Source: CALWOS01 sp963595735 (GTDB taxonomy: Bacteria; Bacillota; Clostridia; Oscillospirales; Oscillospiraceae). Taken from it: a stretch of 28,630 nt of DNA. The notes under the pieces were generated by a model. It saw only the letters and a program-made list of their open reading frames with translations. It did not search any database and was not told the origin of the DNA. Numbering within the stretch: the first letter of the stretch is position 1; every line of letters begins with the position of its first letter. Location of the stretch: the NCBI GenBank assembly GCA_963595735.1, contig CAVBJJ010000022.1, positions 1 through 28,630 of the forward strand, given 5' to 3'. Below, in pieces: positions 8,476-16,810 of the stretch. Position numbers and translations under genes: made by a program.

Positions 8476-8522
8476 GTTTCATCCGTTTCTATACACAGAG
8501 CCGCCGCAAAAGGAAACCAACA

Positions 8523-9062
8523 TCAACGGTACTGCGCCCGTTCGCCGCCAATCAGCTTCGGCCGGGTATAGGCCGCGGTCAGATAGGCGTCGCCGATCTG
8601 CTTGACCGACAGGCGCAGCGGCACCGCAACAGCTTTCAGATGCATTCCGATCAATGTGCTGCCGATATCCAGCCCGGCGACCGCGCGGATCTGCTCCACA
8701 GCAACCGGCTCCCGCAGCATACTCCAAACCGCGGTGGCAAAGCTGCCGCCGGCTTTCGGCTTGGGCACCACACAGACCGGCTCATAGCCAAAACGGTCTG
8801 CGGCTTCCCGCTCCAGGATCAAGGCGCGGTTCAGATGCTCGCAGCACTGCGCCGCCAGGTACAGCCCCTTTTCCCGCAAGATGGGCAGGATTGCCTCCGC
8901 CACCGCCTTGGCCGCGTCCGGCGTGCTGCCTTTTCCGATGCGCTGACCAACGATCTCGCTGGAGGAGCAGCCCACAACGACCACATCGCCGGGACGCCAG
9001 CTTGCCTGCTCCAGCAGCTCCGTGATCGCGGCGGCGGCTGCCGTTTGAATTTCATGATACAT
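8523..9062 (-). CDS. UPF0340 / YwlG-like protein (TIGR01440 family)
   Basis: 179-residue protein of the conserved but uncharacterised YwlG family. Recognisable segments: DVVVVGCSSSEIVGQRIGK, GLYLAAQCCEHLNRALI, VVPKPKAGGSFATA and VAGLDIGSTLIGMHLK. The pattern of glycine, serine and cysteine residues suggests a small alpha/beta enzyme or ligand-binding fold, but no reaction is known to me. ATG 9062 is preceded by a modest AGAGGG. It lies 21 bp after the ArsC-like gene, in the same operon. The family name is solid; function is unknown. Confidence 0.85.
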   Translation of the reverse strand: MYHEIQTAAAAAITELLEQASWRPGDVVVVGCSSSEIVGQRIGKGSTPDAAKAVAEAILPILREKGLYLAAQCCEHLNRALILEREAADRFGYEPVCVVPKPKAGGSFATAVWSMLREPVAVEQIRAVAGLDIGSTLIGMHLKAVAVPLRLSVKQIGDAYLTAAYTRPKLIGGERAQYR

Positions 9063-9083
9063 GATCGCAAACCCTCTTTTTTC

Positions 9084-9416
9084 TTATTCCCAAGTTTCCC
9101 AAACTTCTGGGCAATAGCCCACCGTGGCCTGCTTGCCGTTGCGCACCACAGGGGTGCGGATCAGCGTGGGATCCTCCAAAAGCTTTTCAAACTTATCCGC
9201 ATCATAGGCCAGGTATTCCAGCAGGGCATAGTCCGGGTGTTTTTCGTCGATCAGCTTTTGCAGCCCTACCGCGTTTTTCACCGAGGTCAGCTCCCCTTTG
9301 CTCATACCGTAGCGCTTGATGTCGATTGCCTGAAAACGGATGCGCCGTTCCTTGAACCAACGCTCCGCTTTTTTTGTGTCAAAGCATTTGTTTTTGCCAA
9401 AGATCTGTATGTTCAA
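9084..9416 (-). CDS. ArsC/Spx-superfamily thioredoxin-fold protein
   Basis: 110 residues. The N-terminal beta-alpha-beta FGKNKCFDTKKAERWF carries one redox Cys (residue 11) where Spx has CxxC and ArsC a single catalytic Cys. The C-terminal LIRTPVVRNGKQATVGY matches the RTP..V..G....G segment of the superfamily. Members are arsenate-reductase-like or transcriptional (Spx); the lone Cys argues against a Spx-type disulfide switch. The start is a TTG overlapping the dipeptidase stop as TTGA, with GGGAGG 10 nt upstream. No arsenic-resistance genes are nearby, so a general thiol role is as likely as arsenate reduction. Confidence 0.85.
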   Translation of the reverse strand: MNIQIFGKNKCFDTKKAERWFKERRIRFQAIDIKRYGMSKGELTSVKNAVGLQKLIDEKHPDYALLEYLAYDADKFEKLLEDPTLIRTPVVRNGKQATVGYCPEVWETWE

Positions 9417-10342
9417 CGAAAATTCGCCTCCCAGGTTCGCAGAAGATTATTGTAGAATATATCCTGCACCAAAGCCTCGTCATATCCACTTTGGAGGAAT
9501 ACATTGTACAAATGCGCGGAATCAGATACATCATGCATATCTGCCGGCGTTCTTTCAATGCCGTCCCAATCGCTGCCAAGGCAAAGGTTTTTTTCACCGC
9601 CCCGAGAGAGGATGTGCTCCGCGTGACGCAGCACTTCGGCGCTATCCTCCGTTCCGCCCAGAAACACCGGATAGAAATTCAGCCCAATGCAGCCATTGGA
9701 ATCCAGAATCGCATCGATCATGGGATCGGTTAGATTCCGCGCCCTGGCGCACAAGCTGCGGCAATCGGAGTGGCCGGCCAAAAGCGGTTTCCCGGCCTTG
9801 CTGCTCAGCTCGGCCATGTCCCAAAAGGCAGCATCCGAAATGTGGGACAGGTCAATGCAGATGCCATTGTCCCAACAGGCCTCCACAAAGGCGCGGCCCT
9901 CTGCTGTCAAACCACCGCCACCGTCCACGGCCGCGCCGCAAAGACAATTGCTGTCATTCCAGCACAGGTGGATGATGGAAACGCCCCGGCGGCGCAGCTC
10001 CGGCAGACGGCTACGATCACAGGCAAATTGATCTGCGCCCTCCACGGACAGCAGCGCCCCGATTTTTCCCTGGGCATTTACCTGCCGCAGCTGCTCCGGT
10101 GTGCGGCAAAGCACGATCCGGTCGGAAAACTGCGCTTCCTGCTGCTGCCAAAACGCCAGCGCCCGCTCCAAAATGGAGGGACGATCCGGAAGATCCCAAA
10201 TGGCAAAGACCTGCGCCGCCGGGGCATAGTTTCCCAGGCGCGCCAAATCGATATGCAGTTTGTTTTTTGCGATATTTTCCCCACTGTACAGAGCACGGTT
10301 GAGTGTATCGCAGTGGGCATCGAACAGAGGGATCTTTTGCAT
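9413..10342 (-). CDS. Membrane-dipeptidase family (M19) dipeptidase
   Basis: Zinc dipeptidase of the renal-dipeptidase family; 309 residues. Metal-binding and catalytic motifs are in order: DAHCDT (His10, Asp12), SVEGAD (Glu101), IDLSHISD (His167), AGHSDCR (His191) and GSDWDG near the C-terminus. No signal peptide, so probably cytoplasmic. ATG 10342 lies three bases past the RNase J stop, and the 3' end overlaps the next gene as TTGA, so this is an internal operon gene. Family members cleave diverse L-L or L-D dipeptides; the substrate is not predictable. Confidence 0.92.
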   Translation of the reverse strand: MQKIPLFDAHCDTLNRALYSGENIAKNKLHIDLARLGNYAPAAQVFAIWDLPDRPSILERALAFWQQQEAQFSDRIVLCRTPEQLRQVNAQGKIGALLSVEGADQFACDRSRLPELRRRGVSIIHLCWNDSNCLCGAAVDGGGGLTAEGRAFVEACWDNGICIDLSHISDAAFWDMAELSSKAGKPLLAGHSDCRSLCARARNLTDPMIDAILDSNGCIGLNFYPVFLGGTEDSAEVLRHAEHILSRGGEKNLCLGSDWDGIERTPADMHDVSDSAHLYNVFLQSGYDEALVQDIFYNNLLRTWEANFR

Positions 10343-10345
10343 TGC

Positions 10346-12019
10346 TTACACCTCGGTGACAACCGGCAGGATCATAGGACTGCGCTTCGTGGTCTTGTAG
10401 AGATAACCGGAAAGGTTTGTCCGGATCTTACTCTTTACCGCAGCCCAATCCACACCGCGCCCTTTGGACTTGGCGGCCTGATCCAGGCTTTCCTGCACCA
10501 CCCGGCGCATTTCGTCCAGAAGCTGCTCCGATTCTTTGACATAGACAAAACCGCGCGTGATAATCTCCGGTCCGGAGATGATGCGGCCGTCCTGACGGGA
10601 AACCGTGAGCACAATGACAACCATGCCCTCATCGGCAAGGAGTTTACGATCCCGCAGCACAACGCTGCCGACCTCGCCCACGCCGGAGCCGTCTACCAGG
10701 ACATCTCCGGAGGGAATATCCGGGCCGAAGCGAATGCTGCGCGGGGTCAGCTCCAGCGTGTTGCCGGTGGATGCGATCATGATATTGCGGGCATCAATTC
10801 CCATCAGCTGCGCCAGCTTTGCGTGCTTGCACAGGTGGCGATGCTCGCCATGGACAGGGATGAAGAACTTGGGCTTGAGCAGCGCCATCATGATCTTCAG
10901 CTCCTCCTGGCAGGCGTGACCGGAAACATGGAGCTTCCGGGAGCGCTCATAAATGACCTCTACACCCTTGTTATACAGTTCGTCGATGACGCGGGTGATG
11001 ATCAGCTCATTGCCGGGAATGGCAGAGGCGGAAATGATCACGCGGTCACCGGTGTTCAGCTCGATTTGCCGGTGGTTATTAAACGCCATGCGGTACAGGG
11101 CGGACATCGGCTCGCCCTGGCTGCCGGTGGTGATGATGCACTGTCTGCTCTTGGGCAGGTTCTTGGCCTTGTTCAGGTCGATCAGCACATCCTTCGGCAG
11201 CTTCAGATAGCCCAGCTCCGAGGCGACCTTGACCACATTTTCCATGCTGCGGCCGGTAATGGCCACCTTCCGGCGATGCTTGTGGGCGCAGTTGATGATC
11301 TGCTGTACGCGGTGTACATTGGAGGCAAAGGTGGTGACGATAATGCGCTTATCGCAGCCCTTGAACAGATGATCAAGGCTTTCGCCCACGCTCTGCTCCG
11401 TGCCGGAATAGCCGTCCCGCTCCACATTGGTGGAGTCCTGCAGCAGCGCCAGAACGCCCTCCTGCCCCAGCTGACCAAAGCGTGCCAGATCGATGACGCG
11501 CCCGTCCACCGGGGTCAGGTCGATCTTGAAGTCACCGGTTTGCACGATCATACCGATCGGCGTGGCGATCGCCAGCGCGACCGCGTCCACAATGCTGTGG
11601 TTGACATGGATCGGCTCCACGATAAAGCAGCCGGCGCGGAAGCTTTCGCCCGCGGTCATGATGATCCGCTTGGTGCTGTCCAGCAGGCCGTGCTCGGCCA
11701 GCTTCAGCTCGATCAGGCCGTTGGTAAACTTGGTGGCATATACCGGCACATTGACCTGCTTGAGGACATAGGGCAACGCGCCGATGTGGTCCTCGTGACC
11801 GTGGGTGATCACGATGGCGCGGATGCGGTTCTTGTTTTTGACCAGATAGGTCACATCGGGAATGACGACATCAATACCGTACATATCCTCCGTGGGAAAG
11901 CCCATGCCGCAATCGACCACGATGATATCTTTGCCGTATTCATAGGCGGTCATGTTTTTGCCGATCTCATCCAGCCCTCCCAAGGGAATGATTTTCAATT
12001 TTCCGTTTCTAGGTGCCAT
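10346..12019 (-). CDS. rnj: Ribonuclease J
   Basis: Metallo-beta-lactamase/beta-CASP RNase with endo- and 5'-exonuclease activity, a core mRNA-decay enzyme in Firmicutes. 557 residues, normal length. Motifs: LGGLDEIGKNM at residues 13-23, ITHGHEDHIGALPY with the zinc ligands His73/His75/Asp77/His78, LLQDSTNVERDGYSG, VTTFASNVHRVQQII, TGSQGEPMSAL, HVSGHACQEEL and PVHGEHRHL. Start ATG 12019 has AAAAGGAG 5 nt upstream. First gene of a long minus-strand operon, with a consensus promoter far upstream. Whether it corresponds to J1 or J2 cannot be told. Confidence 0.95.
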   Translation of the reverse strand: MAPRNGKLKIIPLGGLDEIGKNMTAYEYGKDIIVVDCGMGFPTEDMYGIDVVIPDVTYLVKNKNRIRAIVITHGHEDHIGALPYVLKQVNVPVYATKFTNGLIELKLAEHGLLDSTKRIIMTAGESFRAGCFIVEPIHVNHSIVDAVALAIATPIGMIVQTGDFKIDLTPVDGRVIDLARFGQLGQEGVLALLQDSTNVERDGYSGTEQSVGESLDHLFKGCDKRIIVTTFASNVHRVQQIINCAHKHRRKVAITGRSMENVVKVASELGYLKLPKDVLIDLNKAKNLPKSRQCIITTGSQGEPMSALYRMAFNNHRQIELNTGDRVIISASAIPGNELIITRVIDELYNKGVEVIYERSRKLHVSGHACQEELKIMMALLKPKFFIPVHGEHRHLCKHAKLAQLMGIDARNIMIASTGNTLELTPRSIRFGPDIPSGDVLVDGSGVGEVGSVVLRDRKLLADEGMVVIVLTVSRQDGRIISGPEIITRGFVYVKESEQLLDEMRRVVQESLDQAAKSKGRGVDWAAVKSKIRTNLSGYLYKTTKRSPMILPVVTEV

Positions 12020-12305
12020 TTTTTACTCCTTTTTATGCCCGAAATGGCGAGAAAACGGCAAAAAAGTGCCAAAACAAAGGCAATGGGTATACTCCTCCCT
12101 TGCCCTGCGGAAAACAACAGTTGACCGCCCCGACCCTGCTTCGCCGGAGCATATGCATTTCTGTGTTATTTTTCCCGTTTTTTTCCTTTTTCGTCCGCCG
12201 CCGCGGGCAGATTAAAATATATCTAAGAAGCGCCATTCTCGTGTGCGCATCAAAGGCAATTCCAAGGCTCTTGATTCACTATATGAACCATAACCAATTT
12301 TAGAA
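12020..12305 (-). promoter_or_regulatory. Long untranslated leader of rnj
   Basis: About 280 nt separate the probable transcription start (near 12299) from the rnj ATG. I see no protein gene that I can support. A 41-codon frame (12158 to 12033) ends 13 nt before the rnj start, with its stop directly at the rnj ribosome site, but it lacks a convincing ribosome site. The central part is purine-rich and unpaired-looking. No known riboswitch consensus was recognised. Confidence 0.45.
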
Positions 12306-12334
12306 ATTTTAACACAGATTTAGCATATTGTCAA
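12306..12334 (-). promoter_or_regulatory. SigA-type promoter of the rnj operon
   Basis: On the minus strand TTGACA (12334-12329), 17-bp spacer, TAAAAT (12311-12306): a full -35 and a near-consensus -10. It probably drives rnj and the co-oriented genes down to rnmV. Confidence 0.8.
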
Positions 12335-12394
12335 ATATTCAAATCGCAATTTTATACAATTTGTCTGTAATTCCCCCATGTATCCGGCAAAGAA

Positions 12395-12432
12395 AAAATT
12401 GCCATCCCCCGCAAGCCGGAGACGGCAATTTT
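12395..12432 (-). terminator. Terminator of the ATPase-cupin operon
   Basis: AAAATTGCC (12395-12403) pairs with GGCAATTTT (12424-12432). On the minus strand the hairpin is followed by TTCTTT. It lies 12 bp past the cupin stop codon. Confidence 0.75.
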
Positions 12433-12443
12433 GTGTTTTCATT

Positions 12444-12791
12444 TCAGTTTTTTTCCGGAAAAATGACCACAAGCATCATTTTAAAGCGGGTGCGCGCTTT
12501 CAGGGAGTGCGGCACTCCGGCAGGCATGAGAATAGACTGGCCGCCGCGCACCAGATGCGTTACACCGCCCACGGTGATCTCCGCCTCCCCCTCCAGCACA
12601 TTCGCCATGGCGTCTCCGCCGGCGGCGTGGGTTCCGATCTCTTCCTCCTGATCAAATGCAAACAGGGTGATCCCCGCGCCAGGCTTTTGCGCCAGCGTCA
12701 AGCTGACGACCTGTCCCTTTTCGTATTCCACCATGCCGGCCAGATCCTGGGGCACCGCTTTTTCCATGTTTTTGATGAGCTGCTCTGCCAT
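12444..12791 (-). CDS. Small single-domain cupin protein
   Basis: 115-residue beta-barrel cupin. Motif 1 is represented by EIGTHAAGGDAMANVLEGEAEI, with His55 kept and the second His replaced by Ala; motif 2 is MPAGVPHSL with His95. It is therefore at most a partial metal site. ATG 12791 has AAGGAGGAG upstream. It is a tandem paralogue of the preceding gene (shared I/LKNM near the start, then VVSL/MTL/AL and ITLFAF), 21 bp apart, and co-oriented with the P-type ATPase. Members of this group are often annotated as cupin-domain proteins of unknown role. Confidence 0.85.
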   Translation of the reverse strand: MAEQLIKNMEKAVPQDLAGMVEYEKGQVVSLTLAQKPGAGITLFAFDQEEEIGTHAAGGDAMANVLEGEAEITVGGVTHLVRGGQSILMPAGVPHSLKARTRFKMMLVVIFPEKN

Positions 12792-12812
12792 ACTGTTTTC
12801 TCCTCCTTGTAT

Positions 12813-13145
12813 TCAGGCCTTGTGCAGTATCATCTGCAGCAGCTTGAAGTCGTCTTCTCCATACAGCGCATAGGGCGTTCCGGCTGGGATAGCGGCACAG
12901 GCGCCGGGCTGCAGGGCAATCACCTGTTCCTCCTTATGCAGCAGCACCGTGCCCTCCAGCGCCAGGATCCAGCTGTCGCCGGGATAGATCTCCATATCCA
13001 CGCCCTCCCCTTTGGCAAAGGCAAACAGGGTGATCTGGGCATTGGGGACTCGGGAAAGCGCCATACTGACCACGCGGCCGGGATGCACCTTCACCAGCTC
13101 CGCAAGCTGCGCCGGCACTTCCGGCATATTTTTCAAAAACTCCAT
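12813..13145 (-). CDS. Small cupin paralogue lacking the metal-binding histidines
   Basis: 110-residue cupin. Compared with the downstream paralogue, motif-1 His is replaced by Glu52 (VDMEIYPGD) and motif-2 His by Tyr92 (IPAGTPYAL), so a metal-dependent activity is unlikely; a binding or sensing role is more plausible (inference). ATG 13145 is preferred: AGGAG stands 9 nt upstream. A GTG at 13151 overlapping the ATPase stop is the alternative. Translationally coupled or nearly so to the P-type ATPase. Confidence 0.83.
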   Translation of the reverse strand: MEFLKNMPEVPAQLAELVKVHPGRVVSMALSRVPNAQITLFAFAKGEGVDMEIYPGDSWILALEGTVLLHKEEQVIALQPGACAAIPAGTPYALYGEDDFKLLQMILHKA

Positions 13146-13147
13146 AC

Positions 13148-15811
13148 TCACACGCTCCTGATTTTTCTCGCGATCGCCTTACGAAGCAGATCCACCGGTA
13201 TCATAGTAAAGGCAAGCAGCAGCACCACGCCCCAGGCGACCGGGGAAAAGGGTACGCAGCTGAACATATTGCCGATCCAGCGGAACACCGTTCCGGGCAG
13301 CAGAGGCGCATTGACCAGCGCGGCCTGCACCAGCAGAATGATCACAAACACGCGCATAAAGCCCGGATTGGCCCGCAGATTCCGGAAAATTCCAAAGCCG
13401 TCGTCCCGCACATTGAAGCCGTTAAAGAGCGCCGCGGCGATGAACAGCACAAAGTAGCCGGTCAAATGGGCGGCCTCGCTGGAAAACAGGCTGCGGAAAA
13501 AGGGATGCAGCAGATAAATAAAGCTCAGGCAGGACATCCAGGCGCCCATGATCAGGATCCGTCCCATCATGGGGCGGCTGATGATGCTCTCCTCCCGTCT
13601 GCGGGGCGGCTCCGCCATATAGCGCGCCTGGGCAGGCTCATTGCCCAGCATGATCGCGCCAAGGCCATCCATGACCAGATTGACAAACAGCAGGTGGGTC
13701 ACCTTCAGCGGCTCATCCACCCCAAAGAACGGGGCGATGGCACTGACCAGAACCGCCGTGACATTGATGACCAGCTGGAAGGTACAGAACTTCAAAATAT
13801 TATGATAGATCGTCCTGCCGTACCAGACCGCGTCCTTGATAGAGCGGAAGTTATCATCCAAAATGACGATTTTCCCGGCCTCCCGGGCGGCTTCCGTTCC
13901 ACTGCCCATGGCAAAGCCGACATCGGCGCGCTTGAGGGCGGGACTGTCGTTAACACCGTCTCCGGTCATGCCCACCACAAGCCCAAGCTCCTGACACAGG
14001 CGCACCATGCGGGATTTGTCTGTGGGCAGGGCGCGGGCAATAACCCGCAAATGCGGGATACACTGCTTGACCTCCTCATCGCTCATCCCGTTGAGCTGGG
14101 CGGAGGTCAGCGCCAGCTGGTCTTCCGTCTGGAGCAATCCGGCGTCCCTGGCGATGGCGGCGGCGGTTTCCAAGCGGTCGCCGGTGATCATGACGACCTG
14201 GATCCCCGCCTGCTGCATCTGCTCGATCGCGTCCCGCGCCTCCGCCCGGACATCATCCCGGATGGCGACCAGACCAAACAGCACCAGATCCTCGTGGATC
14301 CGGTCTCTTTCCAGCGCCGCCTCGGAATACCCGAAAGCCAACACACGCATGGCTTTTTTGGCCAGACCGTCGATTTTGCGATCCAGCTTTTCTCTGTCCA
14401 GAGGACATTGCTCGCCCTGCTGGTTCAAATAATATTTTGCGTGCTCCAGCAGGCGCTCCGGCGCACCCTTATAGAATGTTCGCCCCAAAGATGCAATATG
14501 CACCTGGCTGAATTTGTTGGTGGAATTGAAGTCCTGCGCGGCATCCGCTGCAAGAGCGGCGTTTTCTTTCAGCGCCAGATACCGCGCCTCGCCCAAAAAG
14601 CGGAGCAGCGCCTGATCGGTGACATTACCGCCCAGCACCCGGTGCTCTCCATCAAAGAGCGATTGGGTGTTCTTGCCGATGGCAACATCCAGCAGCGGCC
14701 GGATCGCGCTTTGCTCCAGCTGCTGCTCGTCCAAGCTTTCGCCGTCTCCCAAGAAAAAATCCACGACCTCCAGCTTGCCTTTGGTAATGGTTCCGGTCTT
14801 GTCGCTGAACAGGATGTTCAGGGAGCCTGCCGTCTCGATACCCTCGGCTTTCCGCACCAGAACATTGTGGTCGAGCATTTTGCTGGTATTCTGCATCAGA
14901 ACAATGGAGATCATCAGCGGCAGTCCCTCCGGCACCGCGCAGACGATGATCACCACCGCCAGGGAGACCGCGTGTACCAGATCCTGCAAAATCACCTGGG
15001 GCGCGGCGGAAAAATAAACGCCTGCCCCGCCGGCAACCAGAATAAAATGGATAAAGTACAAAATGGCAATGGCGATCGCGCCGATATACCCGAAGCGGGA
15101 AATTTGCTTTGCCAGCTTGCCCAGTTTGACTTTCAGAGGGGACAGCAGCTCCTCGCCCTGCATTTCCTGCGCCATTTTGCCCATCATGGTCGAAAGGCCA
15201 ACCCGGCAGACCTCCAAAACGCCCTGTCCGTCCAGCACGACCGTCCCGCGGAACAGACTGTACTTGTCCACGAAGCTGTCGCCGGTGATCTCGTCGGAAA
15301 AGACGGCGTCTTTCTCCGCCGGGGATTTGGGACATTCCTCCGACTCGCCGTTCATAGCAGAGTTATCCACCAGCAGGCTGCCGGTGCGCAGCAGACCATC
15401 TGCCGGGATCTTGTCGCCGGCGTGCAGCAGAACACAGTCGCCAACGACGATCTCATCGGCGTCCAGCAGACACACGCTGCCATTGCGGTAGACCTTGCAC
15501 TGCTCTTTTTCCGTGCGGTTTTTCAGCTCCCGGTATTTGGAATCGCTTGCCACGCCGGTTCTGGCCGTGACCACTGCCACGAGGAAAATCGCCACCAGCG
15601 TGCCAAGCGGCTCATAGATCTGGGAATAGCCCAAAAAGAACATGACCAGCATGATCCCGGCAATGACCAGAAGTAGCTTGATCATGGGGTCGCCAAAGGT
15701 CGCGGCAAATTCCTTCCAAAAAGTCGCCGGAGGCGCCTCCGGGATGGCGTTGCTGCCGTGTTTCTCCCGGGAGCGTTTGACCTCTTCCTGTGTGAGTCCT
15801 GTAATTTTCAT
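13148..15811 (-). CDS. P-type calcium-transporting-type ATPase (P-IIA/IIB, PMCA-like)
   Basis: Cation-exporting P-type ATPase of 887 residues. N-terminal cation_ATPase_N region (GLTQEEVKRSREKHGSN); actuator domain with the GES phosphatase loop in NSAMNGESEE; TM4 motif CAVPEGLPLMISI (Glu295 in PEGLP); phosphorylation site SDKTGTITKGK (Asp337); KGAPE; hinge TGDGVNDSPALKRADVGFAMG; TM6 NLVMDGLGA. PEGLP plus the Asp in TM6 is the ligand pattern of Ca2+ (sometimes Mn2+) pumps. ATG 15811 has AAGGAG 8 nt upstream. Two small cupins follow in the same operon. No regulator is adjacent. Confidence 0.93.
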   Translation of the reverse strand: MKITGLTQEEVKRSREKHGSNAIPEAPPATFWKEFAATFGDPMIKLLLVIAGIMLVMFFLGYSQIYEPLGTLVAIFLVAVVTARTGVASDSKYRELKNRTEKEQCKVYRNGSVCLLDADEIVVGDCVLLHAGDKIPADGLLRTGSLLVDNSAMNGESEECPKSPAEKDAVFSDEITGDSFVDKYSLFRGTVVLDGQGVLEVCRVGLSTMMGKMAQEMQGEELLSPLKVKLGKLAKQISRFGYIGAIAIAILYFIHFILVAGGAGVYFSAAPQVILQDLVHAVSLAVVIIVCAVPEGLPLMISIVLMQNTSKMLDHNVLVRKAEGIETAGSLNILFSDKTGTITKGKLEVVDFFLGDGESLDEQQLEQSAIRPLLDVAIGKNTQSLFDGEHRVLGGNVTDQALLRFLGEARYLALKENAALAADAAQDFNSTNKFSQVHIASLGRTFYKGAPERLLEHAKYYLNQQGEQCPLDREKLDRKIDGLAKKAMRVLAFGYSEAALERDRIHEDLVLFGLVAIRDDVRAEARDAIEQMQQAGIQVVMITGDRLETAAAIARDAGLLQTEDQLALTSAQLNGMSDEEVKQCIPHLRVIARALPTDKSRMVRLCQELGLVVGMTGDGVNDSPALKRADVGFAMGSGTEAAREAGKIVILDDNFRSIKDAVWYGRTIYHNILKFCTFQLVINVTAVLVSAIAPFFGVDEPLKVTHLLFVNLVMDGLGAIMLGNEPAQARYMAEPPRRREESIISRPMMGRILIMGAWMSCLSFIYLLHPFFRSLFSSEAAHLTGYFVLFIAAALFNGFNVRDDGFGIFRNLRANPGFMRVFVIILLVQAALVNAPLLPGTVFRWIGNMFSCVPFSPVAWGVVLLLAFTMIPVDLLRKAIARKIRSV

Positions 15812-15847
15812 GCAGATGCTCCTTGCTGTTTGCTGTGATTGTGGTTC

Positions 15848-15876
15848 ATTATCCTACAATGCCCCAAAAATTACAA
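15848..15876 (-). promoter_or_regulatory. Promoter of the P-type ATPase operon
   Basis: Minus strand TTGTAA (15876-15871), 17-bp spacer, GATAAT (15853-15848). Transcription would start near 15841, about 30 nt before the ATG. Confidence 0.6.
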
Positions 15877-15898
15877 GTCTATTTTTTGTAAAATTTTA

Positions 15899-15927
15899 TT
15901 GCCTGTTTTCCTTTCCTATGGTATGAT
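15899..15927 (+). promoter_or_regulatory. Promoter of the PnuC-type transporter gene
   Basis: TTGCCT (15899-15904), 17-bp spacer, TATGAT (15922-15927) with an extended -10 TG. It leaves a leader of about 28 nt, too short for a riboswitch. Confidence 0.6.
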
Positions 15928-15961
15928 TTACGGAATACAAGCTGCGGAGGTAATTCTTTTT

Positions 15962-16657
15962 ATGCTATATAATCCTTTTGCCAGACTGGCGCGGTCGGAG
16001 TGGGTGCTCTGGCTCAGCTCCCTGGCGATCATACTGGTGTTCAATCTGCTGCCGGGAAAAGTGGATGTGCTCATGCTCTGCGCCACCATGATCGGCGCAA
16101 CCGGGCTTGTCCTGCTGGCGCGAGGCGACCTTTGGGGACAGGTCACGACCATCGCCTTTTCCGTCCTGTATGCTATGATTGCCTACCGTTTTCGCTACTG
16201 GGGCGAGCTGATCACCTATGCGGGCATGACGCTGCCCATTGCGGTTGTCGCGCTGATCTCCTGGGTGCGCAATCCCTATACGGAGGGCGAGGTGGCCATC
16301 AACAAGCTGAAAAAACGCCAGATCATTCTGGCTTTTCCTTTGACCATCGGCATTACGGTTTTCTTTTTCTTTATTTTGCGGTATCTGCAAACGCCCAATC
16401 TGCTGCCCAGTACGCTTTCCGTTACCGCCAGCTTTCTTGCGGTATATCTGACGGCCATGCGCAGCCCCTGCTATGCGCTGGCCTATGCCAGCAACGATGT
16501 GATCCTGATTTTTCTGTGGAGCTTTGCCACCAAAACCGACATCAGCTATCTCCCCATTCTGGTCACCTTTATCATCTTTCTGGTCAATGATCTGTACGGC
16601 TTTTTCAGCTGGAAAAAGCGGGAAAAGCTCCAGCTTTCTCAAAAGCACGAATATTGA
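15962..16657 (+). CDS. PnuC-family vitamin/nicotinamide riboside transporter
   Basis: Integral membrane facilitator of 231 residues with about seven hydrophobic segments. The C-terminal half carries the PnuC-like pattern LAYASNDVILIFLW followed by a final helix ending in NDLYGFFSWKKRE, comparable to the N-x-YGxxxWKK tail of PnuC proteins. PnuC carries nicotinamide riboside, while close relatives carry thiamine or riboflavin. No TPP, FMN or NAD riboswitch is present upstream to settle the substrate. ATG 15962 has GGAGG 11 nt upstream; the open frame extends further 5' but lacks a ribosome site. Diverges from the P-type ATPase gene. Confidence 0.8.
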   Translation: MLYNPFARLARSEWVLWLSSLAIILVFNLLPGKVDVLMLCATMIGATGLVLLARGDLWGQVTTIAFSVLYAMIAYRFRYWGELITYAGMTLPIAVVALISWVRNPYTEGEVAINKLKKRQIILAFPLTIGITVFFFFILRYLQTPNLLPSTLSVTASFLAVYLTAMRSPCYALAYASNDVILIFLWSFATKTDISYLPILVTFIIFLVNDLYGFFSWKKREKLQLSQKHEY

Positions 16658-16674
16658 TGACAAAATCGTCTTCA

Positions 16675-16763
16675 TTTGATGCACAATGGATACGCCTTTG
16701 ATGCAGATTCGATACAAATGTACGGTGTAATGGCTTTGCTGATGGATGTGGTCTCACACATCC
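16675..16763 (+). promoter_or_regulatory. 22-bp direct repeat and palindrome upstream of the lipoprotein gene
   Basis: TTTGATGCA occurs at 16675-16683 and 16697-16705, and GATAC repeats in the same register, giving two 22-bp units with 16 matching positions. Downstream, GGATGTG (16744-16750) and CACATCC (16757-16763) form a perfect 7-bp inverted repeat. Both may be protein-binding sites; no clear promoter was found between them. Confidence 0.4.
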
Positions 16764-16810
16764 GAAAAAAGATAAAATACAGCAAAAAAACAGCAAAGGA
16801 GAAATGGTAA

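Noticed and set aside
8368..8482. N-terminal extension of ComEC by 38 residues.
   Set aside because: It would translate the intergenic hairpin; a better ribosome site and a hydrophobic N-terminus support ATG 8368.
9770..12124. 784-codon plus-strand frame opposite rnj and the dipeptidase gene.
   Set aside because: It spans two convincing minus-strand genes and has no start context; shadow.
12033..12158. Possible 41-codon upstream frame ending at the rnj ribosome site.
   Set aside because: No convincing ribosome site (GGGA about 13-15 nt upstream) and no recognisable peptide; mentioned only as part of the leader.
12271..12282. The 12-mer TTGATTCACTAT in the rnj leader also occurs in the palindrome at 26483-26494, suggesting a shared operator.
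   Set aside because: Many 12-mer coincidences are expected by chance in a window of this size, and the rnj copy lacks the second arm of the palindrome.
13466..15676. Very long plus-strand open frame (736 codons) opposite the P-type ATPase gene.
   Set aside because: It is the antisense shadow of a high-GC gene whose protein has all ATPase motifs; it has no ribosome site or recognisable domain.
15928..15961. Riboswitch (TPP, FMN, NAD) in front of the PnuC-type gene.
   Set aside because: The leader is only about 28 nt after the predicted transcription start; no consensus elements.
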